Source: Pirellulales bacterium (lineage in GTDB: Bacteria > Planctomycetota > Planctomycetia > Pirellulales > PALSA-1355). Taken from it: a stretch of 64,000 bases of DNA. Below the pieces are notes generated by a model. The model was not told where the DNA came from and did no database searches. It saw only the letters and a program-made list of their open reading frames with translations. Each line of letters starts with the position of its first letter. The stretch's first letter is position 1. Positions 8,160-17,511 of the stretch are shown piece by piece. The position numbers and the translations under genes are program-made. Location: assembly GCA_022844125.1 (NCBI GenBank), contig JALHMI010000020.1, forward strand, positions 1 through 64,000. The letters run 5' to 3'.

Positions 8160-8724
8160 AACGTCTCCAGGGAACGAGTAGCCGCCGACCTGGTTTGAGC
8201 TAGCGGAAACCAAGCGCCGCCGACCGACAAGAAAGAGAACTTACCCCAAAAAAACGACCGAGCCTGGGGGTTCTCGGCCAGCCCACGATTTATCTTACCC
8301 GCATCACGGATATGGAGAAGGCCCCCGTCCGCATGGTAATTCGTAGAACCGTCAAAATGCGCACGGGCGCACGTGTGACACTTCGCACACGCACAGGTGC
8401 CACCCGAATGGTTAGCCGCAAATACCCAATGATTATCAATTGTTGTTTGACGCATTATTGTGTTCGGGACCGGTTGAATAGCAGGGCGCGATCGTCCAAC
8501 TCGTTCATTACAAGTTAGGAAGTTGCCGGTGGCCTCGCTGCGATCGAGCACCTGGTGCGGACGAAACACCCCAACGTTGACCGCAGGCTACTCGTGACGT
8601 AGATATTTCACGACACCCCCTCTGTAGTTCCCAATTCGCCGCGAATTGGACGTAGGATGCGCATCCGATTGCACCGGCTATGCGGCTGGCGCGGTCGCGG
8701 CTTACGACGATTCGAGGTTTGAGA
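8160..8724. other. Divergent intergenic region between two response regulators
   Basis: This 565-base region has no convincing gene. It contains the perfect palindrome at 8631-8649 and a shorter inverted repeat, CGTGA/TCACG, around 8593-8613. Both lie on the side of the sigma-54 regulator. Confidence 0.65.
8631..8649. promoter_or_regulatory. Perfect 19-bp palindrome, candidate operator
   Basis: CCAATTCGC and GCGAATTGG are perfect 9-bp arms around a single central C, 75 bases upstream of the NtrC-type gene start. The dyad size fits a dimeric DNA-binding protein, possibly the regulator itself. There is no U run, so it is unlikely to be a terminator. Confidence 0.5.
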
Positions 8725-10110
8725 ATGACCAAGGGCTCAATTCTGCTGGTAGACGACGATCGGCTCGTACTCGAATCGATGGCCGATTGGCTCCGCGAGA
8801 AAGGCTACGCGCTCGATACGGCGAACAGTTTCGCGGCCGCTCGCGCCGCGATTGCCAGAAAACGCTACGACCTGGCGCTGCTCGATATTCGCCTCGGCGA
8901 TGGCGATGGCTACGAACTGCTGGCCGAGGTTCGCAAGCGGAACGCTGACACCACGGTGATTTTCATCACCGGTTACGCGGCGATCGACACGGCCGTTGAA
9001 GCCATTCGGGCTGGTGCCTTCGACGTGCTTACCAAGCCACTGATCGACGAAGAACTCGAAATGGCGATCGAGCGGGCGCTGGCTCAACGCGGCATCGCCG
9101 AGGAAAACAAGAGCCTCAAGGCTCAGCTCGATTTGCGGTTCGGCCTGGAAAACGTGATCGGCCACGACCACCGCATGCTGAAGATCTATGACATGATCGA
9201 CGCCGTGGCCGACACCAGGGCCACGGTCTTGATCACGGGCGAAAGCGGGACGGGCAAGTCGATGATCGCCCGCGCCGTTCATCGCCGCAGTAGCCGGCGC
9301 GACAAACCGTTCGTCGAGGTTGCGTGCGGAGCGCTGCCCGAGAATCTGCTCGAAAGCGAGCTGTTCGGACACGTTGCGGGTTCGTTCACGGGCTCCACGG
9401 GCGACAAGCAAGGGAAATTCCTGTTGGCCGATGGGGGCACGGTCTTCCTGGACGAGATCGGCACCGCCAGCCCGGCACTACAAGTCAAGCTGCTCCGTGT
9501 GTTGCAGGAGTTTGAGTTCGAGGCTGTCGGCGGAAACAAGACGCACCGGGTCGACGCGCGGGTGATCTTGGCCACGAACGAAGACCTGTCGAAGCTCGTC
9601 CGCGAGGGCCGATTCCGGCAGGACCTGTATTATCGCGTGAACGTGATCAACGTTGAACTGCCGCCGCTCCGTGAGCGCATCTCCGATATTCCTCTGTTGG
9701 CCAGACACTTTCTGGACGAAGTCTGTCGCGAAGCGGGAAGGCTATCGCGCGGCTTTTCGGAATCGGCAACCGTGGCCCTGCAGCGCTACGATTGGCCGGG
9801 CAACGTACGCGAACTCGAGAATGTCGTCGAGCGGGCCGTGCTGCTTGGAAAGTCCGACATCGTCGAGCTCGAAGACTTGCCCCGCGGGGTCATCGCCGCG
9901 GGACCCGCCAGTTTCGAGCCGGTCGCCGGGCGAACGCTGAAAGAGGCCCTGACCGGGCCTGAACGCCGGATTATTCTCGAAGTGCTCGAGAGTAACGGTT
10001 GGAACCGTTTTGCCACGGCCGAAACGCTGGGGATCAACCGGACCACACTCTACAAGAAGATGAAACGCCTGGGGCTGGACGAAAGCCGCCGTCCGATAAA
10101 GGCGGAATAA
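8725..10110 (+). CDS. NtrC-family sigma-54-dependent response regulator
   Basis: The 461-residue protein has a receiver domain (DDD at 10-12, phospho-acceptor Asp54 in ALLDIRLGD), a AAA+ sigma-54 interaction domain and a Fis-type HTH ([24 protein letters not shown]). The AAA+ domain shows Walker A GESGTGKS at 172-179, Walker B GTVFLDEI at 238-245 and [16 protein letters not shown]. The sigma-54 contact loop, normally GAFTGA, reads GSFTGS at 219-224. Start ATG 8725 is chosen because it begins the receiver fold directly. No partner kinase is adjacent. Confidence 0.92.
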   Translation: MTKGSILLVDDDRLVLESMADWLREKGYALDTANSFAAARAAIARKRYDLALLDIRLGDGDGYELLAEVRKRNADTTVIFITGYAAIDTAVEAIRAGAFDVLTKPLIDEELEMAIERALAQRGIAEENKSLKAQLDLRFGLENVIGHDHRMLKIYDMIDAVADTRATVLITGESGTGKSMIARAVHRRSSRRDKPFVEVACGALPENLLESELFGHVAGSFTGSTGDKQGKFLLADGGTVFLDEIGTASPALQVKLLRVLQEFEFEAVGGNKTHRVDARVILATNEDLSKLVREGRFRQDLYYRVNVINVELPPLRERISDIPLLARHFLDEVCREAGRLSRGFSESATVALQRYDWPGNVRELENVVERAVLLGKSDIVELEDLPRGVIAAGPASFEPVAGRTLKEALTGPERRIILEVLESNGWNRFATAETLGINRTTLYKKMKRLGLDESRRPIKAE

Positions 10111-10290
10111 GTCGTGCTAGCGGGCGTCAGCTGGCATCTGGCCGGCCAAATTGCCACTTCGCATTCGTCGCTCGGCCGTTGACCAGTCGAAGATACTTCC
10201 AATGGACGCCGTTGTGCCTCGTTTGCACCGGCAACGCGAAGTATGAACCTTCTCGGTTGAGCCCCTTCAGCCGCTGGGAGAATCCCTCTG

Positions 10291-10587
10291 ATGAAGCGTC
10301 TGTACCTTCAGTGGCTGCTGGTGGGCCTGGCAATCGTGATTAGTGGCAATGTGGCCGAGGCCGGACCGTTCTCTCGCAAAACTCGCGAACAGCGGCAGAT
10401 CCAGAAAGAGCAATACCCGCCCAAGTTCATCCGTGTGCCGAACGCCCAGAACTACGTGTTCAAGGACAAGAACGGCCAGGTGCAGGTCCGCAAAGTGCCA
10501 TCGGGCTATGCCGAAGGCTTCCCGACTCCGGCGCTGTTCTATTACGGTTACCCGCATAGCGGCGACGACACGGGCCTGGGCTTCTAA
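10291..10587 (+). CDS. Small secreted protein
   Basis: The 98-residue product starts with a clear signal peptide (MKRLYLQWLLVGLAIVISGN, likely cut after AEA). A basic, Gln-rich stretch (FSRKTREQRQIQKEQ) and a Pro/Gly/Tyr-rich tail (ALFYYGYPHSGDDTG) follow. No family is recognised. Its stop overlaps the stop of the convergent gene by 4 bases. Confidence 0.65.
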   Translation: MKRLYLQWLLVGLAIVISGNVAEAGPFSRKTREQRQIQKEQYPPKFIRVPNAQNYVFKDKNGQVQVRKVPSGYAEGFPTPALFYYGYPHSGDDTGLGF

Positions 10588-11522
10588 GCCTTGCCGAGTG
10601 CGGCGTTGAACGCGGTGCGCATCTCGTCGACATAGCGGCGACACGCTTCGCGCGGCGGATCCTGCTCCTCGTACTCGAGCACGACGTATCCGCGATAGCC
10701 GACATCCGCCATCATCCGCGCGAGCCGACCCATGTCGGCCGGGCCGCGTGTGCCGCCCGCCGGATGCAGGGATACTTTCACCTGCAGATTGACGGCATAC
10801 GGCGCGAGCTGCGCGAGATCGGCGTAGGGATCGGAGCCGTGGAAGTTGCCCGTGTCCAAATTGACACCGAACCAGGGGCTTTGCACGTCCTTGACCAGGG
10901 CCAGCAGCCCGGCCGGCGTTTCCGTCAGCCCGCCGTGGTTCTCAAGAGCGAGAATCACGCCATGCTGGCCGGCGTAGTCGCAGCATTCCTCGATCGCACT
11001 GACAGCCAGCTTGTGGGCCTCTTCGGTGCTGGTGCCGTGCGGATGTCCGGAGAAGATCCGGATCACTGGAGCGCCGAGAATCGCGGCATTGACCACCCAC
11101 TGTTTGACGCCGGCGATCTCGGCATCCCGCTTTTCGCCGGCCGGATGGCAGAAGTCATTGCCAACCGCCGTCCCCGAAACGTCGAGCCCCATCAGGAAGC
11201 AATGCCGGCGGAGCGAGCGCAGATAGTCTGGCGTGAGATCCTTGGGAAAGTAGTACGACGTGAGTTCGGTTCCTTGCAGCCCAAGTGCGGCGCAGTCGTT
11301 TACGAAGTCCTCGAGCGAAAGCTGCTGCGCCGGGTTCTTCGCTTGGAGCAGATCGCGATAGCTGTAGGCCGCGAGGCTGTACTTGAACGCCGGTTCGCCG
11401 TCGCGCTTGATCGGCTCAATCGCCTGGGCCGCAGTCGAAACGCTGAGCGCGCCTGCCGAGATCGCGGCGGTCGTGGCAATACCGTGACGCAGGAATTGGC
11501 GGCGCGTGGGCGTGGTGGTCAT
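10584..11522 (-). CDS. Tat-exported sugar isomerase/epimerase-like TIM barrel
   Basis: The 312-residue protein has a twin-arginine signal (TPTRRQFLRHGIATTAAISAG) and a xylose-isomerase-like TIM barrel. Typical barrel segments are visible: ALGLQGTELTSYYF, APVIRIFSGHPHG, GVILALENHGGLTETP, WFGVNLDTGNFHG and GYVVLEYEEQDP. The acidic and His residues in these strands are the usual metal ligands of the AP_endonuc_2 superfamily. Such exported sugar isomerase/epimerases are numerous in planctomycetes and probably act on sugars in the periplasm. Substrate unknown. Confidence 0.85.
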   Translation of the reverse strand: MTTTPTRRQFLRHGIATTAAISAGALSVSTAAQAIEPIKRDGEPAFKYSLAAYSYRDLLQAKNPAQQLSLEDFVNDCAALGLQGTELTSYYFPKDLTPDYLRSLRRHCFLMGLDVSGTAVGNDFCHPAGEKRDAEIAGVKQWVVNAAILGAPVIRIFSGHPHGTSTEEAHKLAVSAIEECCDYAGQHGVILALENHGGLTETPAGLLALVKDVQSPWFGVNLDTGNFHGSDPYADLAQLAPYAVNLQVKVSLHPAGGTRGPADMGRLARMMADVGYRGYVVLEYEEQDPPREACRRYVDEMRTAFNAALGKA

Positions 11523-11629
11523 CGGTGCTCACTCTGGCGGGCGGGCAGGTGGTCGGCGAGAGACGTGCCGACATTGTGAACGCCACGCGGGTGGCGTGCA
11601 ACCACCGTCCGCCGCGATCAGGTCCGGTC

Positions 11630-12574
11630 TCAGGCCGTTGCGACACGGGTCCGCCGAGATCGGGCCACATCCAGCACGGTTTCCGGCCCGACGAACGCCA
11701 GACTGGCAATCAGCATCGCGGCGGTGAACGTCAGATCGCCTGTGATCAATGCCAGCAATGACCAGACGAAGACACCGAGCGCCAGCATTAGGGGGCGAAA
11801 CAGTTTCGACCAGACCAGAATCGGAAACAGCAGCTCGAAACCGATCAACAGGTGGCTCAGAAAGTCGACCGCGAAGGGGGATGATTCCAGTCCGGTCAGG
11901 TCGATCAGCCGTGACTGCGGACGCGTGATCAAGAACCAGATGCCGTCGCCACTCCACCAGGCTTCGCCGCTGAGCTGCGAAAAGGCCATCATCAGCACGA
12001 GCAGGCAGAGATGAATCTGAATCAGCCGCGTCGAGATCGTGGCGGTCGTGAACATCTCGGCTTCGACGGGTCGCTTTCCCTTCCGCCCCGCCAGCCAGGC
12101 ATCGAGCGAGAAACGCCGGCCGCAGGGCGCCAGGCAGAGATACAGCAGCAGCATCGCCAGCACGACTTCCGTGCGGCCAGTAATCATCGGGGCGCGATGC
12201 ACGGTCGACAGGAACACCACCAGCGAGAGCACGCTGGTGACGCGCGTGAAGAACCCCGCGGCGAACGCGATCAGCACTGCCAGCCCGATTAAATGCACGG
12301 TCCACAACTCGGCCGGGCTGACCACGAAGTTCAGGTACGAGAACGTGTTGGCTTCCAGAATCGCGATCTCGCCCACCGGCAGCAGGCCGTCCGCGCCAAA
12401 AAACGCCTCCAGATCCAACATCAGCGTGGCGTGCATGTAGACCAGCAGCACGCCGGTCAACAAGCGAATCGCGGACACGGCCGCCGGATCGCCGGGCGTG
12501 AACCAGAACTTCGTCCAGCCTTCGCCGAAGCCCTGCGACAGTCGCGAGAAGTAGTCGGTGATGTGCCGCATCAT
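11630..12574 (-). CDS. HTTM-domain integral membrane protein
   Basis: The 314-residue protein has many transmembrane helices and looks like the HTTM family (related to vitamin K-dependent gamma-carboxylase membrane domains). Characteristic parts are AIRLLTGVLLVYMHATL, FFGADGLLP, MLLLYLCLAPCGRRFSLD and GEAWWSGDGIWFLI. It starts within the stop of the upstream gene (ATGA at 12574-12571), so the two are translationally coupled. Biological function is not known for the planctomycete versions. Confidence 0.8.
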   Translation of the reverse strand: MMRHITDYFSRLSQGFGEGWTKFWFTPGDPAAVSAIRLLTGVLLVYMHATLMLDLEAFFGADGLLPVGEIAILEANTFSYLNFVVSPAELWTVHLIGLAVLIAFAAGFFTRVTSVLSLVVFLSTVHRAPMITGRTEVVLAMLLLYLCLAPCGRRFSLDAWLAGRKGKRPVEAEMFTTATISTRLIQIHLCLLVLMMAFSQLSGEAWWSGDGIWFLITRPQSRLIDLTGLESSPFAVDFLSHLLIGFELLFPILVWSKLFRPLMLALGVFVWSLLALITGDLTFTAAMLIASLAFVGPETVLDVARSRRTRVATA

Positions 12575-13275
12575 GGCTGTTTGGCTCCCGCGGGCGCAGG
12601 CGCCGCATTTCGACCTGCGCCTTCAATGGGGGCAATTTCGAGCGTCGTCGCCTTACGCAGGAGCTCCACGCCGTTCGGTCCCAGGATGACCTGGGCCTCG
12701 TACACATTGTTCACGGTCTCTCGCGAGGCCCGTTCAATCGTGGTGAGGTTGTTGAGCTGGTCGAAATCGGGAGCCCCCAAAGCCTGAATGCGAATTTCTC
12801 CACCTTGCGCGCCTAACTGCCGCAGTGCATATGCGGCGATCGTTTTGGGGAGAATGCTGGGGACGGCATCTCCCAGTTCTCCAGAGCCGAGCGTGCCTGC
12901 GGCGTTGGCCAGAGCCTGGTAGCGACGCAGGCGAACCAGCGGCTGCAGCGGGGTGGCCGGGAGTTCGAACGCTGCTTCGGGGTCGTCCCCGCCACGCGGA
13001 GTTACTTCAACTCGAAAGTCGACGTCCGTCTCGCCGGCGTGACCGAGATGGAAACGGGCATACGGATAACTGTTCGGCAGTGCCGTCAGGTGCAGGTTTC
13101 GCAGATACGGTTGGAACACTCCGTGCAGTTGGCGCTGCAGGTTGCTGGGACGGGTGTACGACGTTACGGCCACGCCCACCGCAAACAAATGGGCGAACAG
13201 CAGCAGACTGACCCAGGTTCGTGTTTCCGGGCTCCACGCGATCGGCGGAGTCGAGTCTGATTCAGATACGGGCAT
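12571..13275 (-). CDS. Membrane-anchored protein coupled to the HTTM gene
   Basis: The 234-residue protein has one N-terminal transmembrane helix (TWVSLLLFAHLFAVGVAVTS) and an extracytoplasmic remainder with no family I recognise. Planctomycete HTTM genes often sit with a partner of this shape, so it may be a subunit or partner of the HTTM protein. That is inferred from the ATGA overlap. The C-terminus is Ala/Pro-rich. Confidence 0.75.
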   Translation of the reverse strand: MPVSESDSTPPIAWSPETRTWVSLLLFAHLFAVGVAVTSYTRPSNLQRQLHGVFQPYLRNLHLTALPNSYPYARFHLGHAGETDVDFRVEVTPRGGDDPEAAFELPATPLQPLVRLRRYQALANAAGTLGSGELGDAVPSILPKTIAAYALRQLGAQGGEIRIQALGAPDFDQLNNLTTIERASRETVNNVYEAQVILGPNGVELLRKATTLEIAPIEGAGRNAAPAPAGAKQP

Positions 13276-13661
13276 CAGCGGTGATGGAGCTTTCTTGAAG
13301 TCGGAGTGGCGTGGCTCAAAGGGCGGGTCGCGCGCGGGGAGTGCCTCTGTCGAACCAGAAGGCTCATCGACCCGGGCGGGTCTACGGCTTCAACCGCTCG
13401 GCCAAGCGCTGCTTGTCAGGCAGTTTCGGCGTACTGCACAGAATCGAGCGGTCGCGACCGACCGTCACGACCCGACAGCGATCTGGTCGGGGAACGAAAA
13501 AAAGCCGGACCTCAAATTGACTTGAGGTCCGGCTTTGGCAGCCAGTGGACTCTTCGGAGTCGATTCGCCTCGCTTCGTTGGCGCCTCTCAACTCTTCCGA
13601 GCTTGAGATGTCTCACGCGGGTGAGCGATCTCAGGCCAAACTTAACTCGAGCTCGACTGCA
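13276..13661. other. Intergenic region with terminator
   Basis: This 386-base gap contains the leftward terminator at 13493-13536 and the promoter side of the HTTM operon. No gene is supported. Confidence 0.6.
13493..13536 (-). terminator. Strong intrinsic terminator of the Cys-rich gene
   Basis: AAAGCCGGACCTCAA (13501-13515) pairs perfectly with TTGAGGTCCGGCTTT (13522-13536). The run of A residues just before it gives a U tract on minus-strand RNA. It terminates the gene ending at 13662. Confidence 0.88.
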
Positions 13662-14075
13662 TTAGGCACTGGGGGCCGGAGCAGCCGGGGCTTCGGGAGC
13701 AGCCGGAGCGGCGGGCTCGGCCGGAGCTTCGGCAGCGGGAGCAGCCGAACCACAGCACGAGGGAGCCGGAGCGGGTTCGCAGCAAGCCGGAGCGACTTCG
13801 CCAGCGCAACCGCAGCAGCGGTTCTTGCGATGGTGCTTACGACCGTGGCAGCGGTGCTTGCCGAAGCAGCCGTGGCAACGCTTGCGGGCGTGGCGTCCGC
13901 CACAGTCCGAACCACCGCAGGCGCCGCCGTCACAAGCCGGGGCGCCGCCGCAATCACAACCGCCACAACCGTGGTGACGGAACAGACCGGCCGAAGCCGA
14001 CTTCTCGCTGCCGACAAGCGACAGGCCGACGATCGCGAAGAACAGCGCGATCCCAAAAACCAACGTGCGATTCAT
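13662..14075 (-). CDS. Secreted Cys/His-rich protein
   Basis: The 137-residue protein has a signal peptide (LVFGIALFFAIVGLSLVG...SASA), a Cys/Gly/His-rich middle (HHGCGGCDCGG, RKRCHGCFGKHRCHGRK) and an Ala/Pro/Glu-rich tail. The dense CxxC-like pairs and His could bind metal or form disulfides in the periplasm. A textbook TAGGAGGATT ribosome site and a strong terminator suggest high expression. It is similar in style to the second Cys-rich protein at 25138-25632. No function can be assigned. Confidence 0.75.
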   Translation of the reverse strand: MNRTLVFGIALFFAIVGLSLVGSEKSASAGLFRHHGCGGCDCGGAPACDGGACGGSDCGGRHARKRCHGCFGKHRCHGRKHHRKNRCCGCAGEVAPACCEPAPAPSCCGSAAPAAEAPAEPAAPAAPEAPAAPAPSA

Positions 14076-14602
14076 CAGAATCCTCCTACAGGTATACCGG
14101 AACGTACAGGGTCCGTAATTAAGACAACGGTTGCCGTCGCTTGTTCAGCTCCCAACCGAGACGGCAAATCGGCTGGGCGGCACCTTCGAGACTTTTACCC
14201 GACCGCCGCCCCGCTTCCATCGAGAAAGCACTGCGAGCAGTCGTCGTTTTCCCGTGTTTCGTAAGCTTTACTGGTTAGCAAAGGTCTTCCGGATGCACAG
14301 TCTAGGATAACCAAGGTATCACGGTGGGTCCTGCTGTCAAGCGGCAACAGGATAATGTGCGAGCCTTGCGGTGTGTCGGAGTTCTGGGCAGCGATTGACG
14401 CCTTTGGCTGTGCACAACCATAGGGCAGCATTTGCGCGTGTCCACCCGACTGAAGCGCAAAAAACAAGGGAACTTCGAGCCAACGGCTCGAAGCTCCCTT
14501 GATGATTTCCGCTAACTTACTGACGAGCCACGGCTTAGGCCGCTCCCAGCATGACCGCTATAGAGGTTATCATCTGAAATTCTGCTATTAACCGGCCGCG
14601 AC
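14076..14602. other. Intergenic region, no supported gene
   Basis: This 527-base stretch contains the minus-strand terminator at 14459-14500. A 90-codon frame at 14195-14467 has no ribosome site and no coherent protein character, so I do not call it. Confidence 0.6.
14459..14500 (-). terminator. Intrinsic terminator of the lipoprotein gene
   Basis: A 16-bp stem with one mismatch pairs 14466-14481 with 14485-14500. An A run at 14459-14464 provides the U tract on minus-strand RNA. It is about 100 bases downstream of the lipoprotein stop at 14603. Confidence 0.8.
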
Positions 14603-15169
14603 CTAGCGGACCGTTGCGTCGGGGACTGCCGCAGATTCAGGGTTTTCGGCTGTCATCGCGCCTTGCTCACCAAGTCGACGAGCAATCTCCTCCTCGGCCG
14701 CCTGCTGCTTCCGCATCATGTCCTCCGGATCCTCAAAGTTCAGGATCACCGGCGGCATGTCCGGAAACACGCGGGTTGCCATGCCCGAGATCCGCCACTC
14801 GCTCCCCTGCTTCTTGAGCATCCAGACCACGCGGTCCGTACGGGGTCGGCCGTCGCCATCCAGATCGGTCCAATCGGTGCCCACTTGGGCAGCTTCGCCT
14901 TCGATCTCCGACTCCAGTACCTTGTAGCTCGCCGTTTCACTGCCTGGCGGAGCCACCACGATCTCCATTTCCGTCGTCTTCTGTCGAGCCAGATCTGTCA
15001 GCAGCAAAGCGGCTTGCTTATCGTCGCCATTCTTGACGGCTGCCAGGAACTGGCTGATCGCAGCCTCGGGTCCGCCGTCGGCGCTCGCGCCACCGTCGCT
15101 TGAGCCGCACCCCGACAACATCAATCCCGCGATCAACAGCGCGGCCCAACCGAACTTACGCACCACCAT
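14603..15169 (-). CDS. Putative lipoprotein
   Basis: The 188-residue protein has a lipoprotein signal with lipobox LMLSGCGSS near residue 20. The mature part (AISQFLAAVKNGDDKQAALLLTDLARQK, then VVWMLKKQGSEWRISGMATRV) resembles the fold of DUF4878/NTF2-like lipoproteins by layout only. The C-terminal segment is charged and helical. ATG 15167-15169 follows a strong AAGGAGG site; the longer frame to 15286 is rejected because it would bury the signal. Confidence 0.8.
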   Translation of the reverse strand: MVVRKFGWAALLIAGLMLSGCGSSDGGASADGGPEAAISQFLAAVKNGDDKQAALLLTDLARQKTTEMEIVVAPPGSETASYKVLESEIEGEAAQVGTDWTDLDGDGRPRTDRVVWMLKKQGSEWRISGMATRVFPDMPPVILNFEDPEDMMRKQQAAEEEIARRLGEQGAMTAENPESAAVPDATVR

Positions 15170-15331
15170 TTCCTGCCTCCTTGCACGGATCGCGGGGTCA
15201 ATTGCGAGATGAACTGAGTCTGGAACATGCGCACGAGCTTCCCCGAGCGCGGGGCGGAGTCTCCCAGGATCGCCGGCAGCCGTCAAGATGAACTCGGCGC
15301 GGCAGCTAGCAGTCGATATGCCAGCGGTGGA

Positions 15332-16825
15332 TCAGCCGGCACGCAGACCGCGATCGAAAGCATCCTGATCGCGGCTGTACAGAGCCAGCACCGATTCAAA
15401 CCGTTCGCCGGAGATCGTCCAGCTCGGCTCTTCATCGGTGTAGGCGTTGCAGTGCGCGACCATCAGGCGGTACATGAACTTGAACAGGTGCCGCGGCACG
15501 CGCAGGCCGCGGAAGGCGTCGACCAGTCGCCGATCGCTGATCGCCGGATCGAACAGGTCGCGCAGCGAGGGCGAACTGCCCGGCGCCGCGCAAGCCTTCA
15601 GCCGGGCCGATGCCACGTCGTACAGCGCTTCGCCGGTCCATTCCAGCGAGGGCACCATGTTCTGCTTGTCGAGTCGAGCCCGCTGATAGAAATCGCGATC
15701 TTCCCGATCGATGTACTGCGAAAGCTCGATCGGCAGCAGCAGCTTGAAGCCCATTCCCGGGTGCTTGAGAAACTTGTTGTCCAGCATCGGCCACAGCAGG
15801 GCCCGCATCTGATCCACCGATCCGTTGATCAGATGCGGCTCATCGACGCGGTCGACCAGGACGACGATCCCCTGGAAACCGAGCGACTTGAGAATTCCCT
15901 GGAACTTGGCGAGTAGTTCGTAGCGATCATCGGTGCGCTGCTTTCGCGGCAACGGCTGACCAGCCAGGTCGACCGAGCGCATGCGGCCCAGGATGCGCCG
16001 TAACTGGTTAGCTGTGTGCTTGCCGACGCGGACGTTTCGAGTGATCTGCGACGCCTGCCAGAACCGGTGGACGAACCGAAACAGCCAAGGGAGCCAGACC
16101 GCGGCCACGGCCAGGTAAATCCAGGGAGACTCGAGCCATGTCCAGCGGCCGAGATACGCCATCAGGCCCACGGCGGTAGCGGTGCCGACGAGGCCCAGGG
16201 CCAGATCCCATTGCGAAAGCCAGGCATGGTAACGCAGCTTCCGGCGAAGCCGATGCCAGCGGCCGCGCTTCGTTTCCGAGGTGGACTGGTCGTAGCAAGC
16301 CGCCAGCAGCAGCAAGTCGCGAGCCTGATGGCGGTCAAGCGATTTGAGCTCGGCAATCTCGAATTCATTGGTCGGCGGATCGGCCGTCTGCTTTGACTCG
16401 AGCACGCGATCCACCAGGCCGGTGACGCCCAGCGAGAGGATCGCATCCATGTGATCCCACAGTTTCCAGTCGGCCAGCACTTTATCGGCGCGGCGACGAC
16501 GCGCTCCGAACCGATCGCGAAAGCGGTCCAGAAACGGATTGAAGTCGTCGTACTCGATCACGAACACCCGGGCGTGCGGATGGGTGCGGTTGTGGTCGGC
16601 CAGGTGCCGGACGATCTGCAATCGCATGGCCGTTTTGCCGGCCCCTTTTTCGCCGAACACGATGGAGGTGGCCGGTTCATTGGGGTCGCCGTAGATCTTG
16701 TCCCACGTCGGATGATGCGTGCTTGCGATACAATGGTCCTTGAAGACCGGATCGGTCTGCGCATCTTCCTCGGCGAAGGGATTAGTGCGAATGCCGTGAT
16801 GTTCGAGAAACTGCTGGGTCTTCAT
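15332..16825 (-). CDS. P-loop ATPase with internal membrane segment (KAP-like)
   Basis: The 497-residue protein has Walker A FGEKGAGKT near residue 60 and a Walker-B-like strand GIVVLVDRVDE near residues 320-330. Between them lies a hydrophobic pair (LALGLVGTATAVGLMAYLG and SPWIYLAVAAVWLPWLFRFV, about 215-260). Insertion of two transmembrane helices between the Walker motifs is the hallmark of KAP-type P-loop NTPases. The start MKTQQFLEHHGIRTNPFAEEDA resembles ExeA/MSHA-type AAA proteins. It may be a membrane-tethered signalling or assembly ATPase; role unknown. It lies 9 bases downstream of the gene at 16835. Confidence 0.7.
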   Translation of the reverse strand: MKTQQFLEHHGIRTNPFAEEDAQTDPVFKDHCIASTHHPTWDKIYGDPNEPATSIVFGEKGAGKTAMRLQIVRHLADHNRTHPHARVFVIEYDDFNPFLDRFRDRFGARRRRADKVLADWKLWDHMDAILSLGVTGLVDRVLESKQTADPPTNEFEIAELKSLDRHQARDLLLLAACYDQSTSETKRGRWHRLRRKLRYHAWLSQWDLALGLVGTATAVGLMAYLGRWTWLESPWIYLAVAAVWLPWLFRFVHRFWQASQITRNVRVGKHTANQLRRILGRMRSVDLAGQPLPRKQRTDDRYELLAKFQGILKSLGFQGIVVLVDRVDEPHLINGSVDQMRALLWPMLDNKFLKHPGMGFKLLLPIELSQYIDREDRDFYQRARLDKQNMVPSLEWTGEALYDVASARLKACAAPGSSPSLRDLFDPAISDRRLVDAFRGLRVPRHLFKFMYRLMVAHCNAYTDEEPSWTISGERFESVLALYSRDQDAFDRGLRAG

Positions 16826-16834
16826 AGTGGTCGA

Positions 16835-17386
16835 TTACTTCTTTTGAAGTCCCTCGACCATCTCGACAAAGGCTTTCTCGTTGGCCGCCACGGTTTTTTC
16901 GGGACCATAGAATTTCAGGAAGTAGTTGCCCGCGCCGCCAGTTTCGATAATTGCGGCGAGCATCCGGTAGTTGGGCCGTTCGACGGCCGGGGCAACAGGT
17001 CCGCGCTGATCCTTATACGTGCCGGACATGTCAACCACATGCACGTTGAGGCCGCTGGCCGTGGTTTTCTTGACCGTGGCCTTGTCTTTGGTGCTGCCGC
17101 CATCGGGCTGTGAGAATTGGGCGTACCAGCGATCGATGTTGGCGTCGACGCTGCCGCCGGCGGCCATAATTGTGAAGCGACCGTCGGCCTTGTCCCCTGC
17201 GGCCGCGGGAATGGCGAATTCGTGCTCGACGATCCGCGTCTGGGGCGCCTTGCGGACCCACGACTCGGGAGCCTTGAGTTCGAGCTTTCCGCCCGCCAAT
17301 TCAATCTGAGCCGGGTTGTCTTGAGCGAGAGCCGAACCGGCAAAAACCAGTGCCAGTGCGGCGGCGAGTGATGTGTGTACATGCAT
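16835..17386 (-). CDS. Secreted protein of unknown function
   Basis: The 183-residue protein begins with a signal peptide (MHVHTSLAAALALVFAGSALA, cut before QDN). The mature part, KLELKAPESWVRKAPQTRIVEHEFAIPA with a later NYFLKFYGPEKTV and a short C-terminal helix, resembles proteins with a PsbP/DUF1795-like beta fold. No certain family is visible. ATG 17384-17386 has a GAGG upstream; the longer frame to 17458 is rejected. Confidence 0.75.
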   Translation of the reverse strand: MHVHTSLAAALALVFAGSALAQDNPAQIELAGGKLELKAPESWVRKAPQTRIVEHEFAIPAAAGDKADGRFTIMAAGGSVDANIDRWYAQFSQPDGGSTKDKATVKKTTASGLNVHVVDMSGTYKDQRGPVAPAVERPNYRMLAAIIETGGAGNYFLKFYGPEKTVAANEKAFVEMVEGLQKK

Positions 17387-17511
17387 CGCGAGGTCCCTCG
17401 ATGGGGTGCGTAAACAATGTGGAGCGTGAGAAAATGCCGCGGCGGCAAGTGTCCCCAACTTATCCGCCTCGGCATCCGCGTCAAATCACTTGGCCAACTT
17501 ACTGGGCCAAC

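Noticed and set aside
14195-14467. 90-codon minus-strand frame
   Set aside because: No ribosome site, no signal or domain, and it runs up to the terminator of the neighbouring lipoprotein gene.
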